Assembly: GCA_039196965.1 (NCBI GenBank)
Contig: JBCCUK010000015.1
Span: 1 to 64,000, forward strand
DNA from: CALLCD01 sp039196965
GTDB lineage: Bacteria > Pseudomonadota > Alphaproteobacteria > Caulobacterales > Hyphomonadaceae
Direction: 5' to 3'
DNA length: 64,000 nt
In this document: piece after piece, positions 54,136 to 62,982 of the stretch
How the letters are laid out: each line of letters starts with the position of its first letter
How positions within the stretch are numbered: position 1 is the stretch's first letter
Made by a program: the position numbers and the translations under genes
Notes under the pieces: model-generated
What the model was told of the DNA's origin: nothing
The model's input: the letters and a program-made list of their open reading frames with translations, nothing else
Database searches by the model: none

Positions 54136-56565
54136 ATGTCTAGAACACTGCCAGTCTTGCCGCTTCGGGATATCGTTGTTTTCCCGGATATGGTCGCCCC
54201 GCTTTTTGTCGGACGGGACAAGTCCGTTCGTGCCCTGGAAATGGTGGACGAGGGCGAGAACGAAATCATGCTGGTCGCACAGCGTGACCCTTCAGTGGAT
54301 GATCCAGACGGCGAGGACCTTTATCCGGTCGGCACCGTGGCTACCATTCTCCAACTCCTTAAATTGCCTGATGGCACCGTCAAAGTCCTCGTGGAGGGCA
54401 AATCACGAGCCAGGTTAACGCAGCTGAATGATCGCGGAGAGTATTTCGACGCCGATATTGCTCTTGTGTCATCCGAAACCGTTGACGCTTCGGATGTGAA
54501 GCCGCTGATGCGGGCGGTGATCGATCAGTTTGAGAACTATGTGAAGCTGAACCGCAAGATACAGCCGGACTCCGTTGCGACGATCTCAAAGATCACTCAG
54601 CCCGGTAAGCTCGCGGACACCGTTGCCGCTCAGTTGTCCATTAAGTTGGCTGACAAACAGGAACTTCTTGAGGTCACAAGCGAAAAAGAGCGCCTGGAGA
54701 AAGTCTTCTCGCAGATGGAAGGCGAGATGGGCATGCTCCAAATGGAGCGCAAGATTAAGAATCGCGTAAAGCGTCAAATGGAAAAGACACAGCGCGAGTA
54801 TTATCTCAATGAACAAATGAAAGCCATTCAGCGCGAACTTGGCGAGCAGGATGGCGGCGAGCGAGATGAGTTGGCCGAGCTGGAGCAAAAACTCCGCGAT
54901 ACGCCGCTTTCTGAAGAAGCTCGAACGAAGGCTGACGGCGAAATGCGCAAGCTTCGCCAGATGAGTCCGATGTCAGCGGAATCGACGGTTGTCCGGAACT
55001 ATCTGGACTGGCTGATTTCACTGCCTTGGGGAGAACGCAAACAGATATCAACAGATCTCAATGAGGCTGAGACTATTCTTGATGCGGATCATTATGGTCT
55101 TGAGAAAGTCAAAGAACGAATCCTCGAATATCTCGCGGTACAGAAACGCACTGAGAAGATGAAAGGTCCAATCCTGTGCCTTGTTGGACCGCCCGGCGTC
55201 GGCAAAACGTCGCTCGGGAAATCCATCGCGCGTGCTACCGGACGGGATTTCGTTCGCGTTGCCCTCGGCGGTGTTCGGGATGAAAGTGAGATTCGTGGTC
55301 ACCGGCGAACATATATTGGATCGATGCCAGGCCGAGTTATTCAGTCAATGAAAAAGGCAAAGTCTGGCAATCCATTGTTCCTGCTGGATGAAATTGACAA
55401 GCTTGGGATGGACTATCGCGGAGATCCGGCATCTGCGCTTCTTGAGGTTCTCGATCCCGAGCAGAACTCGACCTTCAACGATCACTATCTGGAAGTCGAT
55501 TACGACCTGTCGGATGTTATGTTCATCACGACAGCAAATTCGCTTAACATGCCTCAACCGCTTCTTGACCGGATGGAGCTTATCCGTATCGCCGGTTATA
55601 CGGAGGACGAAAAGCTCGAGATTGCGAGGCGGCATCTTATACCTAAGATCCGCAAGGATCATGGACTCGCCGAGACCGAATGGGCTGTCAGTGATGATGC
55701 TGTTCGGGATCTTGTGAGATATTACTCACGGGAGGCTGGCGTGCGGAACCTAGAGCGCGAAATTGCGCGCCTCGCTCGTAAGTCGGTCCGAAAGATTGCC
55801 CAGGAAGACGTCTCTTCCCAGGAGATCAATTCTGAGAATCTCGCTGATTTTGCGGGTGTCCGGAAGTTCCGTTATGGGCTTGCAGATAGCGAAAATCAGC
55901 TGGGAGCCGTCACAGGACTGGCTTGGACGGAAACCGGCGGCGATCTTCTGACGATCGAGGCCGTGCAGATGCCAGGTCGCGGCGGTATGAAAGTCACAGG
56001 CAATCTGCGCGATGTCATGAAGGAATCGATCCAGGCGGCCAACTCGCTAGTGCGCGCAAGAGCGGTCTCCCTTGGCATAAAGCCAAGTACCTTCAACACG
56101 ACCGATATTCACGTTCACGTTCCGGAGGGTGCGACACCAAAGGATGGTCCTTCAGCCGGTATTGCAATGACGACGGCGATCGTATCGCTGTTGACCGGCA
56201 ACCCTGTTTGGAAAGATGTCGCCATGACGGGCGAGGTGACCCTTCGTGGCCGCGTTCTGCCTATTGGTGGCCTGAAAGAGAAATTGCTCGCGGCATTGCG
56301 CGGGGGTATCAAAACCGTGCTTATTCCGGCGGATAATGAAAAGGATCTGGCAGACATACCAGATAATGTGACTGACGATTTGGAGATTGTGCCGGTCTCG
56401 GACATCATGGAAGTATTTGCGCGCGCGCTGACCCGTCCTCTAGTGCCGATAGAGTGGTCCGAGGAGGACGAAGCGGCTCTTCAGGCGACGCTGTCAGGAA
56501 GTAATCGTCCAGGATCTGAACCAGGTGGATCGCAGCCAAGTGTGACACAGGGAAGCCGACACTAA
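54136..56565 (+). CDS. lon: ATP-dependent protease Lon
   Basis: 809 residues. The N-terminal substrate-binding domain starts LPVLPLRDIVVFPDMVAPL; a coiled-coil-rich middle follows. The AAA+ domain has Walker A GPPGVGKTS and Walker B LFLLDEIDK. The protease domain has the Ser-Lys dyad, serine in KDGPSAGIAM and lysine in GGLKEKLLAA. Cytoplasmic hexamer that degrades misfolded and regulatory proteins. The ATG at 54136 gives the usual N-terminus; a GTG two codons earlier is possible. A terminator follows the stop. Confidence 0.96.
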   Translation: MSRTLPVLPLRDIVVFPDMVAPLFVGRDKSVRALEMVDEGENEIMLVAQRDPSVDDPDGEDLYPVGTVATILQLLKLPDGTVKVLVEGKSRARLTQLNDRGEYFDADIALVSSETVDASDVKPLMRAVIDQFENYVKLNRKIQPDSVATISKITQPGKLADTVAAQLSIKLADKQELLEVTSEKERLEKVFSQMEGEMGMLQMERKIKNRVKRQMEKTQREYYLNEQMKAIQRELGEQDGGERDELAELEQKLRDTPLSEEARTKADGEMRKLRQMSPMSAESTVVRNYLDWLISLPWGERKQISTDLNEAETILDADHYGLEKVKERILEYLAVQKRTEKMKGPILCLVGPPGVGKTSLGKSIARATGRDFVRVALGGVRDESEIRGHRRTYIGSMPGRVIQSMKKAKSGNPLFLLDEIDKLGMDYRGDPASALLEVLDPEQNSTFNDHYLEVDYDLSDVMFITTANSLNMPQPLLDRMELIRIAGYTEDEKLEIARRHLIPKIRKDHGLAETEWAVSDDAVRDLVRYYSREAGVRNLEREIARLARKSVRKIAQEDVSSQEINSENLADFAGVRKFRYGLADSENQLGAVTGLAWTETGGDLLTIEAVQMPGRGGMKVTGNLRDVMKESIQAANSLVRARAVSLGIKPSTFNTTDIHVHVPEGATPKDGPSAGIAMTTAIVSLLTGNPVWKDVAMTGEVTLRGRVLPIGGLKEKLLAALRGGIKTVLIPADNEKDLADIPDNVTDDLEIVPVSDIMEVFARALTRPLVPIEWSEEDEAALQATLSGSNRPGSEPGGSQPSVTQGSRH

Positions 56566-56594
56566 TCGGATTTTTGGAGCTATCATTTAGTCAA

Positions 56595-56625
56595 GGCCCG
56601 CTAATATGGCGGGCCCTATTTTTTT
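56595..56625 (+). terminator. Rho-independent terminator of lon
   Basis: GGCCCGC (56595-56601) pairs with GCGGGCC (56609-56615) around TAATATG, followed by CTATTTTTTT. Confidence 0.9.
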
Positions 56626-56700
56626 GGTTTCGAAGAATGCAGCTTTCGCACATTTTTCGGTTGGACATACACACGCCATATCGTATTAGGAGCGTCCTCA

Positions 56701-56776
56701 GGGCGGTTAGCTCAGCTGGTAGAGCATCTCGTTTACACCGAGAGGGTCAGCGGTTCGAACCCGTTACCGCCCACCA
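56701..56776 (+). tRNA. tRNA-Val (anticodon UAC)
   Basis: 76 bases. The acceptor GGGCGGT pairs with ACCGCCC, with A and an encoded CCA at 56774-56776. The anticodon stem TCTCG/CGAGA holds TTTACAC, so the anticodon is UAC, reading GUA and other GUN codons. The T arm has GGTTCGAACCC. It stands alone, directly before a gene-poor stretch and the accessory-looking right end. Confidence 0.95.
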
Positions 56777-57249
56777 ATAAAATCAAGGGGTTAGCATAGA
56801 GGAAAACCGGAACACGGTGAGCAGTTTACACCTTAGTTTACAGGTTTCTGTTCTTGTTCCGTACGGTTTTCCGTGCCCGTGATGGCTTCGATCACCGCAT
56901 CATCGGACGCTTAAATCCGCTTCACTTTCTGGAATCTTGGGGAGCGCTCTGGATATGCTTTTATGCTCAAAACCGAACCCGCGCATGCAACACCATCGGT
57001 AAGAACAGGCGGTAATCTAGTTCGTTCATGCGATCGAGATGGTTTGCGGGCAGTTTTGCAGCATTGGTAACGATTGCCACCTCAATGGGTTTATTGTTCT
57101 CTAGCGCAGACAAGATGGTGACTAAATCTGAAGTGTCCGAGATGGTTGTAGTGCTGAGGGCTATTACCACCGGTGCAACTGCAGCTCTATTGACGGCTGA
57201 TCCACTGCGGCCCAAGAGATAAAGGCCGCTCTGTCTGCTGTTCAAACGC
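56777..57249. other. Gene-poor, probably degenerate stretch after tRNA-Val
   Basis: About 470 bases with no convincing gene. A minus-strand open segment at 56833-56910 (25 codons ending in TAA, acidic, resembling a protein tail) runs back into a stop, while an adjacent frame stays open upstream: the look of a decayed gene end. Opposing open frames at 56967-57245 and 57028-57222 lack ribosome-binding sites. I cannot name an integrase here. Confidence 0.4.
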
Positions 57250-57690
57250 TCAAGACCGACTTGAATTGGAATACCAAACCCAGACGCTGATGATGATCGC
57301 CGATGAGGAGACGATTGTCATGAGCGTGCCGGGCACAAAGTTTACAAATCCAGGAATGTCTACAAAAACAAAATAGCCAGCATCAAGGAGGCCGCCGATC
57401 ATCGCCGTGACCCATATGGCAGTGGTATTGGCCCGCCAGACAAAGATCGCGCCGACGATCGTGACAAAGCCGCCCCAAAGCAAGTTCCAGCCATGCTGGT
57501 TGAGGATGCCGCCAACCGCTTCGTGATAATCGGCTTGCAGATCTTCTGCTGGGACCGCATCGGCTATGGCTTGCAATCCGCCAGAAGCATCTGCAGGAAT
57601 AATGGTGACGCCTGCTAACACATGGACCAGACCCCATATGATCCACAATACCGATGCGACTTTCAGTAGGTTAAGTTGGCTGTTTGACAA
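57250..57690 (-). CDS. Small integral membrane protein of unknown function (146 aa)
   Basis: Four hydrophobic segments: around WIIWGLVHVLAGVTI, WNLLWGGFVTIVGAIFVW, IWVTAMIGGLLDAGYFVFV and LMTIVSSSAIIISVWVW. No ATG fits; a TTG at 57690 has a GAGGAA site eight bases upstream. A frame open to 57774 would need another TTG inside the MarR operator. It is divergent from marR, with the palindrome at 57760-57776 between, so it is probably repressed by that regulator. The family is not recognised. Confidence 0.6.
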   Translation of the reverse strand: MSNSQLNLLKVASVLWIIWGLVHVLAGVTIIPADASGGLQAIADAVPAEDLQADYHEAVGGILNQHGWNLLWGGFVTIVGAIFVWRANTTAIWVTAMIGGLLDAGYFVFVDIPGFVNFVPGTLMTIVSSSAIIISVWVWYSNSSRS

Positions 57691-57759
57691 TAGACTGTTC
57701 CTCGGCAGAAATTCAGCAGCCAACCGCCTCCATGTTGGCAGACATAATGAATGCGATAT

Positions 57760-57776
57760 GGTTGACTGAGTCAACC
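57760..57776. promoter_or_regulatory. Perfect 17-base palindrome, MarR-type operator
   Basis: GGTTGACT-G-AGTCAACC, 8-base perfect arms around one base, ending directly before the marR ATG at 57778. The TTGAC/GTCAA arms are typical of MarR-family sites. Occupancy would cover the marR translation start and the promoter of the divergent membrane-protein gene. Confidence 0.7.
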
Positions 57777-57777
57777 A

Positions 57778-58221
57778 ATGGATTTCGAATTGACAGACGA
57801 AGCGATCCTTGCCCTACAGATTGACCGATTGATGCGTCGGTTTCATTCCAACTTGCATCCGCGCGCGGAACGCATTGATAAAGAAAAAATCGGTCCGGTT
57901 GGTGGCATGATTCTGATAGTGATTTCGGAATCCGGCCCGACAACCGCTCAACTTATTGGGTCAACCCTGGGGCGCGACAAATCCCAAGTCTCAAGACTAC
58001 TTAATCTGCTTGTCAAAAAGGGGCTCGTTGAAAAATCAACAAATGACATTGACGCAAGACGTTTGGAAATTCGTCTCACGGAGAAAGGACTATTGCAGGT
58101 AGCTGCCTTTAATGGCGCTCTCATCGAAGCAACCAAAACCATTTTGGGCAATCTGAACAAAGATGAAGCAAGACAGTTCTCTAACTTGCTTTCAAAGATA
58201 ATGGCGCAACACTCCGTATAG
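57778..58221 (+). CDS. MarR family transcriptional regulator
   Basis: 147 residues. The winged-helix region has GPTTAQLIGSTLGRDKSQVSRLLNLLVKKGLVEKS and the wing DIDARRLEIRLTEKG. Helices before and after provide the dimer interface. The family often responds to aromatic or lipophilic acids by leaving DNA. Its neighbours, a CoA-transferase and oxygenase cluster, fit such a ligand. The ATG at 57778 follows the operator directly, leaving no room for a normal ribosome-binding site outside it. Confidence 0.88.
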   Translation: MDFELTDEAILALQIDRLMRRFHSNLHPRAERIDKEKIGPVGGMILIVISESGPTTAQLIGSTLGRDKSQVSRLLNLLVKKGLVEKSTNDIDARRLEIRLTEKGLLQVAAFNGALIEATKTILGNLNKDEARQFSNLLSKIMAQHSV

Positions 58222-58267
58222 GAATAAGTTATTTGCCTCATGAGCTTTGGGCAGCTGACACAAATGC

Positions 58268-59440
58268 CTATGCGGTAACCCCCAATCCCAATTCCATCAA
58301 CACAAGCTCTGTGTCCTGACCCGGTGAGGGTGCGGGACGGATTTCAGTCTGTTCCAGGCCGTGAAAACGGACTGGTGGTTGTGCTTCCCAATACGCCCCT
58401 TCACTTGGATGTTCGCGGCGCTGGAAGAAATTGGTGGCCTTCAGGTGCGGATCATTCCGCAAGTCGTCGAAGTCGTTGACGGGCGCGGCCGGAATGTCGG
58501 CGTCCGCACACGCAGCCAGCCAGTACGCATTGGTGTTCTCGAGCAGATAGTGCTGCACGCGCTCCAGCATGTAGGCCATATTGAAATAGCGTCCGCGATA
58601 GTCGCTGATGCGTTCGTCTTCGAGTTCTTCCGGTGCACCGAGCACAGCGTTGAACAGTCTTATCCATCGCTCATCCACATAGGGCGCGAGCACGATGTAA
58701 CCGTCACTTGTCTGCAATGGCTGGCGAGCGGGATCGACCTGACGTTGATAACAGAACGGCCCGACCGGCGGATCGAACACAGCCTCGTAGAAATGCTCCT
58801 CCAACAAAAAGTGAGTCACACATTCGAACATCGGCACTTCGACATGAACCGCTTCGCCAGTCTTATCCCTATGATGCAGCGCTGCGAGCGTCGCATAGGC
58901 CGCGTGCAAACCGGACACCTTGTCGGCGAAGGCTGTCGGCACAAAGCGCGGCTTCGGGTTTCTATCAACTTTGGGTAAGAGGCTCGCGGCACCTGACAAG
59001 CCCTGGATCAGATCATCGTAAGCTGGCCTGCCTGCATAGGGGCCATCAGAGCCAAAGCCGACACAGTGAACATAGATGATGTCCGGCTTGATGGCTTTGA
59101 CTTCTTCGAAGGAAAGACCGAGCCGCGCAACTGCCGACGACCGCACATTGTGGATGAAGACGTCGCTTTCAGCGATCAGTTTTCGTATCGCTTCGGCTCC
59201 TGCTTCCGACTTCAAGTCCCAGATCACCGACCGCTTACCCCGGTTCATGGTCATGTGGCACGGGCCCATACCACGCGTATTCGCCGGCTTTCCAACATTG
59301 CGAAAATCATCGCCTTTTTCAGGTTCGATCTTCACCACATCGGCTCCCATGTCCGCAAAAGTCTGCGTGCAGTAGGGGCCGAAAATGACAGTGCTCATAT
59401 CCGCGACTTTGATGTCGGACAGCAGTTTGGTAGCTGGCAT
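58268..59440 (-). CDS. CaiB/BaiF family III CoA-transferase
   Basis: 390 residues. The beginning LLSDIKVADMSTVIFGPYCTQTFADMGADVVKIEPE-type blocks, NRGKRSVIWDLKSEAG and the catalytic aspartate region AYDDLIQGLSG are those of family III CoA-transferases, which move CoA between carboxylic acids through an aspartyl-CoA thioester. The fold is an interlocked dimer. Here it probably activates the cluster's carboxylic acid substrate. It is the last gene on its strand before the convergent marR. Confidence 0.9.
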   Translation of the reverse strand: MPATKLLSDIKVADMSTVIFGPYCTQTFADMGADVVKIEPEKGDDFRNVGKPANTRGMGPCHMTMNRGKRSVIWDLKSEAGAEAIRKLIAESDVFIHNVRSSAVARLGLSFEEVKAIKPDIIYVHCVGFGSDGPYAGRPAYDDLIQGLSGAASLLPKVDRNPKPRFVPTAFADKVSGLHAAYATLAALHHRDKTGEAVHVEVPMFECVTHFLLEEHFYEAVFDPPVGPFCYQRQVDPARQPLQTSDGYIVLAPYVDERWIRLFNAVLGAPEELEDERISDYRGRYFNMAYMLERVQHYLLENTNAYWLAACADADIPAAPVNDFDDLRNDPHLKATNFFQRREHPSEGAYWEAQPPVRFHGLEQTEIRPAPSPGQDTELVLMELGLGVTA

Positions 59441-59473
59441 TACGTATCCTCCAATTCTTGAGATATATCGCGT

Positions 59474-59917
59474 TCACCTATTGCTTTGGGGCCCTACGAT
59501 ACTGAAAACGCCCGTTGCGGTCATAAGCATCCGCTCTTCTGTACGGATGTCAGCGCTGCAATGAGCGACTCTGCGACCCATTTTCTCTATTCTTGCGCGG
59601 GCTTCAACCCACTCGCCGTGTCTCGCGCCAGAAATGAAATTTGTTGTCAGACTGATCGTGACGACAGGAAGCGGTGGGGTTGCGGAAACATGCACCTGAT
59701 AACTCAGGGCAACGTCAGCCAATGTCGCCAGCACCCCGCCATGCGCCGTTTGGACGTGGTTGATATGCCCCTTATCGATGCGAATTCCGATGATTTTTTG
59801 TTGGTTTAAGCGCTTGATAAAGTAGGGGCCTGATGCGTCTAGAAAGGAGCAGTTAAAATTCGCTGCTTCGAAGCCATGGGGTGTGTTTGATTGTGCTAAG
59901 GAGCTCGCATTGTTCAT
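59474..59917 (-). CDS. PaaI-like hotdog-fold thioesterase
   Basis: 147 residues. The hotdog helix region HVQTAHGGVLATLADVALSYQ has the HGG...D arrangement of the PaaI/YbgC-related thioesterases, and VTISLTTNFISGARHGEWVEARARI follows as in that family. Probably hydrolyses an acyl- or aryl-CoA, recycling CoA in the pathway. It is 33 bases from the CoA-transferase in the same direction, likely co-transcribed. Confidence 0.85.
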   Translation of the reverse strand: MNNASSLAQSNTPHGFEAANFNCSFLDASGPYFIKRLNQQKIIGIRIDKGHINHVQTAHGGVLATLADVALSYQVHVSATPPLPVVTISLTTNFISGARHGEWVEARARIEKMGRRVAHCSADIRTEERMLMTATGVFSIVGPQSNR

Positions 59918-59956
59918 TTGTTTGTCCCCTATATCCGTGATTGGACGGCATGTCTT

Positions 59957-60331
59957 TTAAGTCATTTGCGATTGGAATTCGGCGAGATCGAAATAATCTC
60001 GCCAATGTGTGATTAGTCCGCTTTGATCAAACTCGAGTGTGCCCATCACGCGCACTGAAATGATGTTGCCTGTTCGCATATGGAAGTTATCCGAGCGTTC
60101 AGATAAAACAGCACCAGATGCGTTTTCCGCGATATGGTGAATCTCCCATACGCAGTGCGTTGCGCCTTGCAGAAATGGTTCAGCAAATTTTCGGAGGCCA
60201 TCCCTACCAGTAATCGGATCCATGGGAATATTGTGATAAAAGATACCCGGGCTAGCGGCCTCTATAACCGCGTCTAGGTCACATGTTTCCCATGACTTAA
60301 AAAAGCTCAGGGCGCGATCTAAGTTCGTCAT
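59957..60331 (-). CDS. NTF2-like / limonene-epoxide-hydrolase-like protein
   Basis: 124 residues, a single SnoaL/NTF2-like cone. FFKSWETCDLDAVIEAASPGIFYHNIPMDPITGRDGLRKF and LITHWRDYFDLAEF resemble limonene-1,2-epoxide hydrolases, with Asp, Arg and Asp in places where that family has its active-site trio. Either an epoxide hydrolase or an isomerase or binding protein acting on an oxygenated intermediate. Part of the reverse catabolic cluster. Confidence 0.75.
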   Translation of the reverse strand: MTNLDRALSFFKSWETCDLDAVIEAASPGIFYHNIPMDPITGRDGLRKFAEPFLQGATHCVWEIHHIAENASGAVLSERSDNFHMRTGNIISVRVMGTLEFDQSGLITHWRDYFDLAEFQSQMT

Positions 60332-60448
60332 TTTGGTATTCTTCCTTGAGATGTTCTCGACATAGGAAAGTGCGGATCTGTATCCGCGAGCTTTAAAAGC
60401 TCCGAGAGCGCTAGCTGATCTATCAAGTAATGATTGTCCGTATCGGGC

Positions 60449-61777
60449 TCAATCAAAAATTCTATCTCCTTCCATTCGACGGCCGGCTTGATAATAATGA
60501 AGGCCCGCCCACATATTGCCAATCAGAAGGATAGTGATCGCCGACTTCAGTGCGTCAGCGTCCGATACTCCAGACGAAAAGATACTCGTAGAAGATGATG
60601 CGAAGAAATCGGAGAGGCTGCCAACAAACACCGGGCCCAAGCCAAGACCGAGCAGACTGGCGATAAGAGAATATAGAGCGACAGCAAAGGCGCGGGTCTC
60701 ATTCTGTGCCAAGGCTTGGATTGCTGCGAATGTTGAGCCGAAATAGTAACTCGCCGCGAACACAGGCGCTGCGAATAAAATAAGGGCAAGATCTGCGTTC
60801 GCCACGTGAAGCCCGATAATTCCGGGCATGACGGAAAATAAGAGCAGCAGCGCATTTGCATTCAACGGTGCGGCAGCCGACCGCTTGAGCAGTCTATTGG
60901 ACGTCCAGCCACCAAACCAGGATGCAAATGCGCCAACCAGACCGACCATAATTCCGAGCTTCAAGCCAAGTTCAGCGTAGCCCATTCCGTGAACGCGTAC
61001 GAAAAAGCTGCCATAAAAGCTACCGAATCCGTACGCGACGAACTGCACGAGAGTGCCAGCCGCTATAAGGTGCCAGTAAGCACGCTTTCCTGACAGGGCG
61101 GTAAGTCCTGCCTTGAAGGATAGTTGGCCAGGATCCGGCTTGAAGGCTTCGCGCAAAGGGGAGGTCTTTCGCGGGTCCAGAACAGTAAACCAAACGAGCG
61201 CCGCCACGAGAATGCCTGGCAGACCAGCACATATAAACGCGACGCGCCAGCTGAAACTCTCGGCGATCCATCCCCCACCTGCATAGGCAAAAAATGCTCC
61301 GATTGGAATGGCCATACCAAATGTCCCGAACGCACCGGCGCGGCGCTCCTGCGGAAAAAGATCTGAAATAAGGGAGTGGGAGGCGGGCACGGACCCCGCT
61401 TCGCCAACTCCAACGCCAATACGCGCGAGAAACAGCTGGATAAAGCTGCCGACTAATCCGCACAGCACGGTCATGCCTGACCAGATTGCAAGGGAAATCG
61501 CTATGATTTTGCTTCGGTTCCAACGATCTGCCAGGGCGGCGATGGGCATAGCGAGCGTTGTATAGAAAATCGCAAATGACAACCCACTCATCAGACCGAT
61601 TTGCGTATCGCTGAGATTGAGATCCTGCTTTATCGGTTCTGCTAGGATCGCAATAATTTGCCGATCCAAGAAGTTAAGTACCATTACGATAAACAAAACG
61701 GCCAGATAATAATTGGCTCGGTGCGTGCTTCGAACAGGCGAGGCTAGCGTATCACCTATATTCGCATTGCTTGTCAT
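60449..61777 (-). CDS. MFS transporter (spinster-like)
   Basis: 442 residues with 12 predicted helices. NFLDRQIIAILAEPIKQDLNLSDTQIG, ALADRWNRSKIIA (loop 2-3 motif) and ARIGVGVGEAGSVPASHSLISDLF are typical of the spinster-type MFS group that is common in xenobiotic and steroid catabolic clusters. Probably takes up the pathway substrate. A 64-codon frame after its stop is not considered a gene. The ATG at 61777 is clear. Confidence 0.88.
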   Translation of the reverse strand: MTSNANIGDTLASPVRSTHRANYYLAVLFIVMVLNFLDRQIIAILAEPIKQDLNLSDTQIGLMSGLSFAIFYTTLAMPIAALADRWNRSKIIAISLAIWSGMTVLCGLVGSFIQLFLARIGVGVGEAGSVPASHSLISDLFPQERRAGAFGTFGMAIPIGAFFAYAGGGWIAESFSWRVAFICAGLPGILVAALVWFTVLDPRKTSPLREAFKPDPGQLSFKAGLTALSGKRAYWHLIAAGTLVQFVAYGFGSFYGSFFVRVHGMGYAELGLKLGIMVGLVGAFASWFGGWTSNRLLKRSAAAPLNANALLLLFSVMPGIIGLHVANADLALILFAAPVFAASYYFGSTFAAIQALAQNETRAFAVALYSLIASLLGLGLGPVFVGSLSDFFASSSTSIFSSGVSDADALKSAITILLIGNMWAGLHYYQAGRRMEGDRIFD

Positions 61778-61811
61778 TGCTGCGCCCGAATCGTTTGTGG
61801 CAGCGACACAA

Positions 61812-62927
61812 TCAAATGACGGACTTTAGAATTTGGACGACATCGCCGCTCGCTTCCAGATGCGGCATGTGGCCAACATTATCCAGCCAATGAACAGTTA
61901 CTGCATCGGGTAGGGCTGTTTCGTCCGGAGCACCGACGATTTTGTCGGCCCGGCTCGCGATGATCGTGATTTTGGTGTCCAATTCGCTGAGCCGATCCCC
62001 GAGCTTTGCAAAACTTGGATCATCTGAATTCAAATTGTTCTTTATGGCTGTGAGCGCCGCTTCAGCGCCGTCAAGACGCTTAGTCTTGATAAGATCTTCC
62101 AGCATGTCACGGCTCACCATATCGCTGTTGGCGAATAGCAGTTTGGCCGGTTCGCGTAGGTCGCGTGCCCGGCGCGCCGCGACAAAACTGTCCAAGTAAT
62201 CTCTGTTGATTCTCCCGCCCGGCATTCCAGCCGGGCAGATGAGGTTAAGGGAGGAAACGTTGCTCTGTAACTGCGCGGCGACTTCGATGGCAATCGCACC
62301 GCCCAGGGAGTGCCCAACAACGCTGATATGCTCCAAATCGAGCGCTCTGATCGCCGCGACGATACCGGTTGCGAGTGTGGGCAACTTTCCGTCCGCAACG
62401 TCTTTAGATGACTGGCCATGTCCCGGAAGTTCGATGGCGTAAACTGGCCTATCCTCAGCGAGAGCAGGCTGTACAAGCATCCAGTTATTCAGGTCTCCAC
62501 CAAATCCGTGGAGCAAAATGATCGGTGTACCAGAAGTTTGTTGTCCCATAACACCAACGCGCAGATTTCTACCGTAGACATCAACGCTGGTTATTTCCGG
62601 CCCGGCGTCATCATCATCCGCTTCACCTGGTACAAAGCTCGCGGTGAAGTCCGTGATGAAAGCGTCTATGGCATCATCGCCTATGTCGGCATTCGCCATC
62701 ACACCAATGAGGGCACCGACTGGCAATGTCTGTCCTGGTTGGCCTATTATTCGGCGTAATATACCGTCCTGATGTGCCTCGTAGACATTCGCGATTTTGG
62801 CTGTCTCAATGTCTACGAGATCTTCGCCTTCGGCAATACTGGCACCTTCATCGACCCACCATTGGCCGATCGTTCCCTCCTCCATTGCCAAGCCCCATTT
62901 GGGCATTTTTATCGGTTCAATCGACAT
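61812..62927 (-). CDS. Lipoyl-domain/alpha-beta-hydrolase fusion (AcoC-like)
   Basis: 371 residues. An N-terminal lipoyl/biotinyl domain (about 1-78) starts EPIKMPKWGLAMEEGTI and has the modifiable K44 in DIETAKIAN. An alpha/beta hydrolase (about 115-371) has HGFGG, the nucleophile S207 in VVGHSLGG and a late D and H (DNVGHMPHLEA). This layout is that of AcoC, the acetyltransferase of acetoin dehydrogenase, but no E1 or E3 gene lies here. In this setting the lipoyl group may serve another C-C cleavage or thioester step. Confidence 0.82.
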   Translation of the reverse strand: MSIEPIKMPKWGLAMEEGTIGQWWVDEGASIAEGEDLVDIETAKIANVYEAHQDGILRRIIGQPGQTLPVGALIGVMANADIGDDAIDAFITDFTASFVPGEADDDDAGPEITSVDVYGRNLRVGVMGQQTSGTPIILLHGFGGDLNNWMLVQPALAEDRPVYAIELPGHGQSSKDVADGKLPTLATGIVAAIRALDLEHISVVGHSLGGAIAIEVAAQLQSNVSSLNLICPAGMPGGRINRDYLDSFVAARRARDLREPAKLLFANSDMVSRDMLEDLIKTKRLDGAEAALTAIKNNLNSDDPSFAKLGDRLSELDTKITIIASRADKIVGAPDETALPDAVTVHWLDNVGHMPHLEASGDVVQILKSVI

Positions 62928-62982
62928 GCGTACTCCCGCTCCCCCACGGGGATTTAATTTCTCGATAGCTGTGGTCTTACGG

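Noticed and set aside
56967..57245. 92-codon minus-strand and 64-codon plus-strand frames
   Set aside because: Neither has a ribosome-binding site; the first needs a TTG start, and the two oppose each other. Perhaps a gene remnant.
60328..60522. 64-codon minus-strand frame between the MFS and NTF2-like genes
   Set aside because: It overlaps the end of the MFS gene and the start of the next one, and has no ribosome-binding site.
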